Shown in pieces: positions 62,376-64,000 of a DNA stretch of 64,000 nt. The stretch lies in assembly GCF_001625305.1 (NCBI RefSeq), contig NW_017804642.1, forward strand, positions 1,200,229-1,264,228, in the 5' to 3' direction. The position numbers and the translations under genes were made by a program. The first letter of the stretch is position 1, and each line of letters starts with the position of its first letter. Under the pieces are notes generated by a model, which made no database searches, was not told the DNA's origin, and was given only the letters and a program-made list of their open reading frames with translations. Origin of the DNA: Branchiostoma belcheri. Taxonomy: Eukaryota; Chordata; Leptocardii; Amphioxiformes; Branchiostomatidae.

Positions 62376-64000
62376 GTCATCGCAGCAGCCAATCAACAAG
62401 CTCTTGTGCACCATGCTGGCTAAACCATACCCTTAGACTCAATATCCAGTAGATAACTTCACTGCAGCTGACGTACGTATGTCAAAATTGCGTGCGGTAC
62501 GCCGTACCTATCTTTTTATATCAAAGACCTGTTTACCAGTTGCTTGAAGGTCATCGTGATGCATCTTGCAATTTTATGGAGATAATGAGACAAAACGTAA
62601 GTACTCTAATCTGAATGACGTCGCAAATAATTTCGACCATGACTACAGTACTTATTGTGAGCTCAATTTCAACAAAACAAATAAACAGGAAGGCCAAGAT
62701 AACCAGAAAAATTGGCAAAAACGTTTCCAGACAAATGGACTTTAAGTTCTCCAGGAAATCAAGGGAAAAAACGAAGAAAAATTACTACCACAAGTACTTC
62801 ACACAGTAATGTCCAAATGAAGTGCCGGTTGTACTCAATCCGGGTTGCTATCGATACTATCGATAAAATTCTTCAATTATGGGTCCTATGAGTTTGAGGA
62901 GAACTTAATACGCGAATTCTATGATTATATCGCTGTCAGCCTATTTTTTAATGCGGATATGAAGTTAAACAACAGCCCAGAAAGATGCGGCAGTATACGC
63001 GGTGCCTCTCGTAGAAACAACCCTGAAGCTAAGGCAGGATGGTGGGGCGTCAGTGCAAATGAACCGCGGTCAACAACTTCCACCGCTCGTCGCTGGTCTT
63101 CCTTGTATCTAAAGTAAATGACGAGCCTTACCGTCCCAGTACTTGCCATTGGAAACATCTGGTATCTTTTCGTTCGTCCTTTCCTCGTGTTCATCCTACT
63201 TACGTTATAGTTCGGGTCTTTCCCTTCAAGAAGCTACGTGAGCTCTTGCATGCTGTCGTGAAAATGGCACGCCCACAGAACGTACTGCGCCTACGTGAAA
63301 CCATGGCTTTTCACGGTTTTCGTTGGATTTTTGCTCACCGTTGCATCAGAATTTTACCTGTTGCAAACGATATTTTTTCCGACACAACATTTGGAAACTG
63401 CAGACAGGATGTTAACCTTATACACGCTAATACGACCTTATATATGAGACGTTCTGCCGAAGTGCGATGTATAATACATTACGGGTTTCGTGCAGGTGCA
63501 GTACGTTCTGCAGACGTGCTCTGTCGTGCAAAATAGCGAACGAAAATTCCAGAAAAACAACAGGACACCTCCCGTTCATACATCCAATCTCCTCCATCCG
63601 TCAGCAGTGCTCATCCGCCCTCCCTCGTTTAGCTGTCCCCTACCTGCTGATCTCTACAATTTTCAAGTCTTTGCACTTCCTCATCATCTCGGTCCCTCCT
63701 TACTCCCAGGTAGGACCTGTCACTTGATTATAAGCTTCCTGCTTCCTCTCCCTAAAGTGCGTCCTTCCGATGACATACCCCGACTTGCACCCATGAAAAA
63801 ACAACAACAAAGACTTGTCCAATATCTTACTATGTGAAGATACGTCTAACCGGCTAACGTTCTTGTCAGATGCCGCATGTATGATGACTAGTAGGATTGC
63901 TAACGTTCTGGCTAATGACGGAATATTGTCGCCCATTTGTGCTGTGATACAATATTGTTGTCATCACCATCAGTTATACCCCGTGAATCTGTTTGTCTAT
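62376..64000 (+). other. ADAM 3' UTR and downstream sequence
   Basis: AATAAA at 62680-62685 is a possible polyadenylation signal. Open frames at 62845-63117, 63246-63536 and 63490-63837 have no recognisable domains. Nothing else supported. Confidence 0.4.

Noticed and set aside
61476-62414. 312-codon open frame on the minus strand
   Set aside because: It lies opposite ADAM exon 25, whose skewed His/Ala/Gly codon use keeps the complementary frame open. It has no recognised domain, while the plus frame is joined in correct phase to the transmembrane exons.
1-64000. tRNA or rRNA genes
   Set aside because: I found no segment with internal A/B-box promoter words together with a cloverleaf, and no rRNA-like sequence.

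Overview
The window is animal nuclear DNA: split genes with short exons and GT-AG introns, long repeat-rich introns, dense small DNA transposons, LINE remnants, microsatellites and one 20-base assembly gap (15921-15940). Gene content, compact introns and the repeat mix fit an invertebrate chordate, most likely a lancelet (Branchiostoma). That species call is inference.

Layout, all recognised host genes on the + strand. (1) 1-5.4 kb: the last coding exon (1076-1201) of a ricin-type (beta-trefoil) lectin-domain protein, probably a polypeptide N-acetylgalactosaminyltransferase. It sits between two inverted copies of an hAT-like MITE and is followed by AT-rich 3'-flanking DNA with two PIF/Harbinger-like MITEs. 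(2) 5.4-13.3 kb: no gene recognised; LINE 3' ends and MITEs. (3) 13.3-16.15 kb: a GC/CpG-richer stretch, probably the promoter region of the next gene. (4) 16150-62375: one large gene for a transmembrane ADAM of the ADAM11/22/23 group. I could place 25 coding exons, plus two extra copies of the transmembrane exon. Splice phases agree from the second placed exon to the stop codon; only one short prodomain segment between the signal-peptide exon and that exon is missing. (5) 62.4-64 kb: nothing recognised.

The encoded ADAM has a signal peptide, prodomain, R-x-K-R furin site, metalloprotease domain, disintegrin, Cys-rich and EGF-like domains, a transmembrane segment and an unusual 173-residue His/Asn/Gly-rich then basic cytoplasmic tail. 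The zinc motif reads [11 protein letters not shown]: three His kept, the catalytic Glu replaced by Gln. It should be a pseudoprotease, like the vertebrate ADAM11/22/23 receptors for LGI proteins.

Two observations stand out. First, the transmembrane exon occurs in three tandem versions (56172-56256, 57344-57431, 57897-57990), all phase 1 to phase 2 and each one base over a multiple of three, so exactly one must be used per mRNA: a frame-enforced mutually exclusive cassette that would change only the membrane segment. Second, the introns carry several sequences with hammerhead-ribozyme architecture (CUGANGA, A, hairpin, GAA, 4-base palindrome, H). Some have a pairing stem I and some sit in the arms of long inverted repeats, as in ribozymes known from Penelope-like retroelements.
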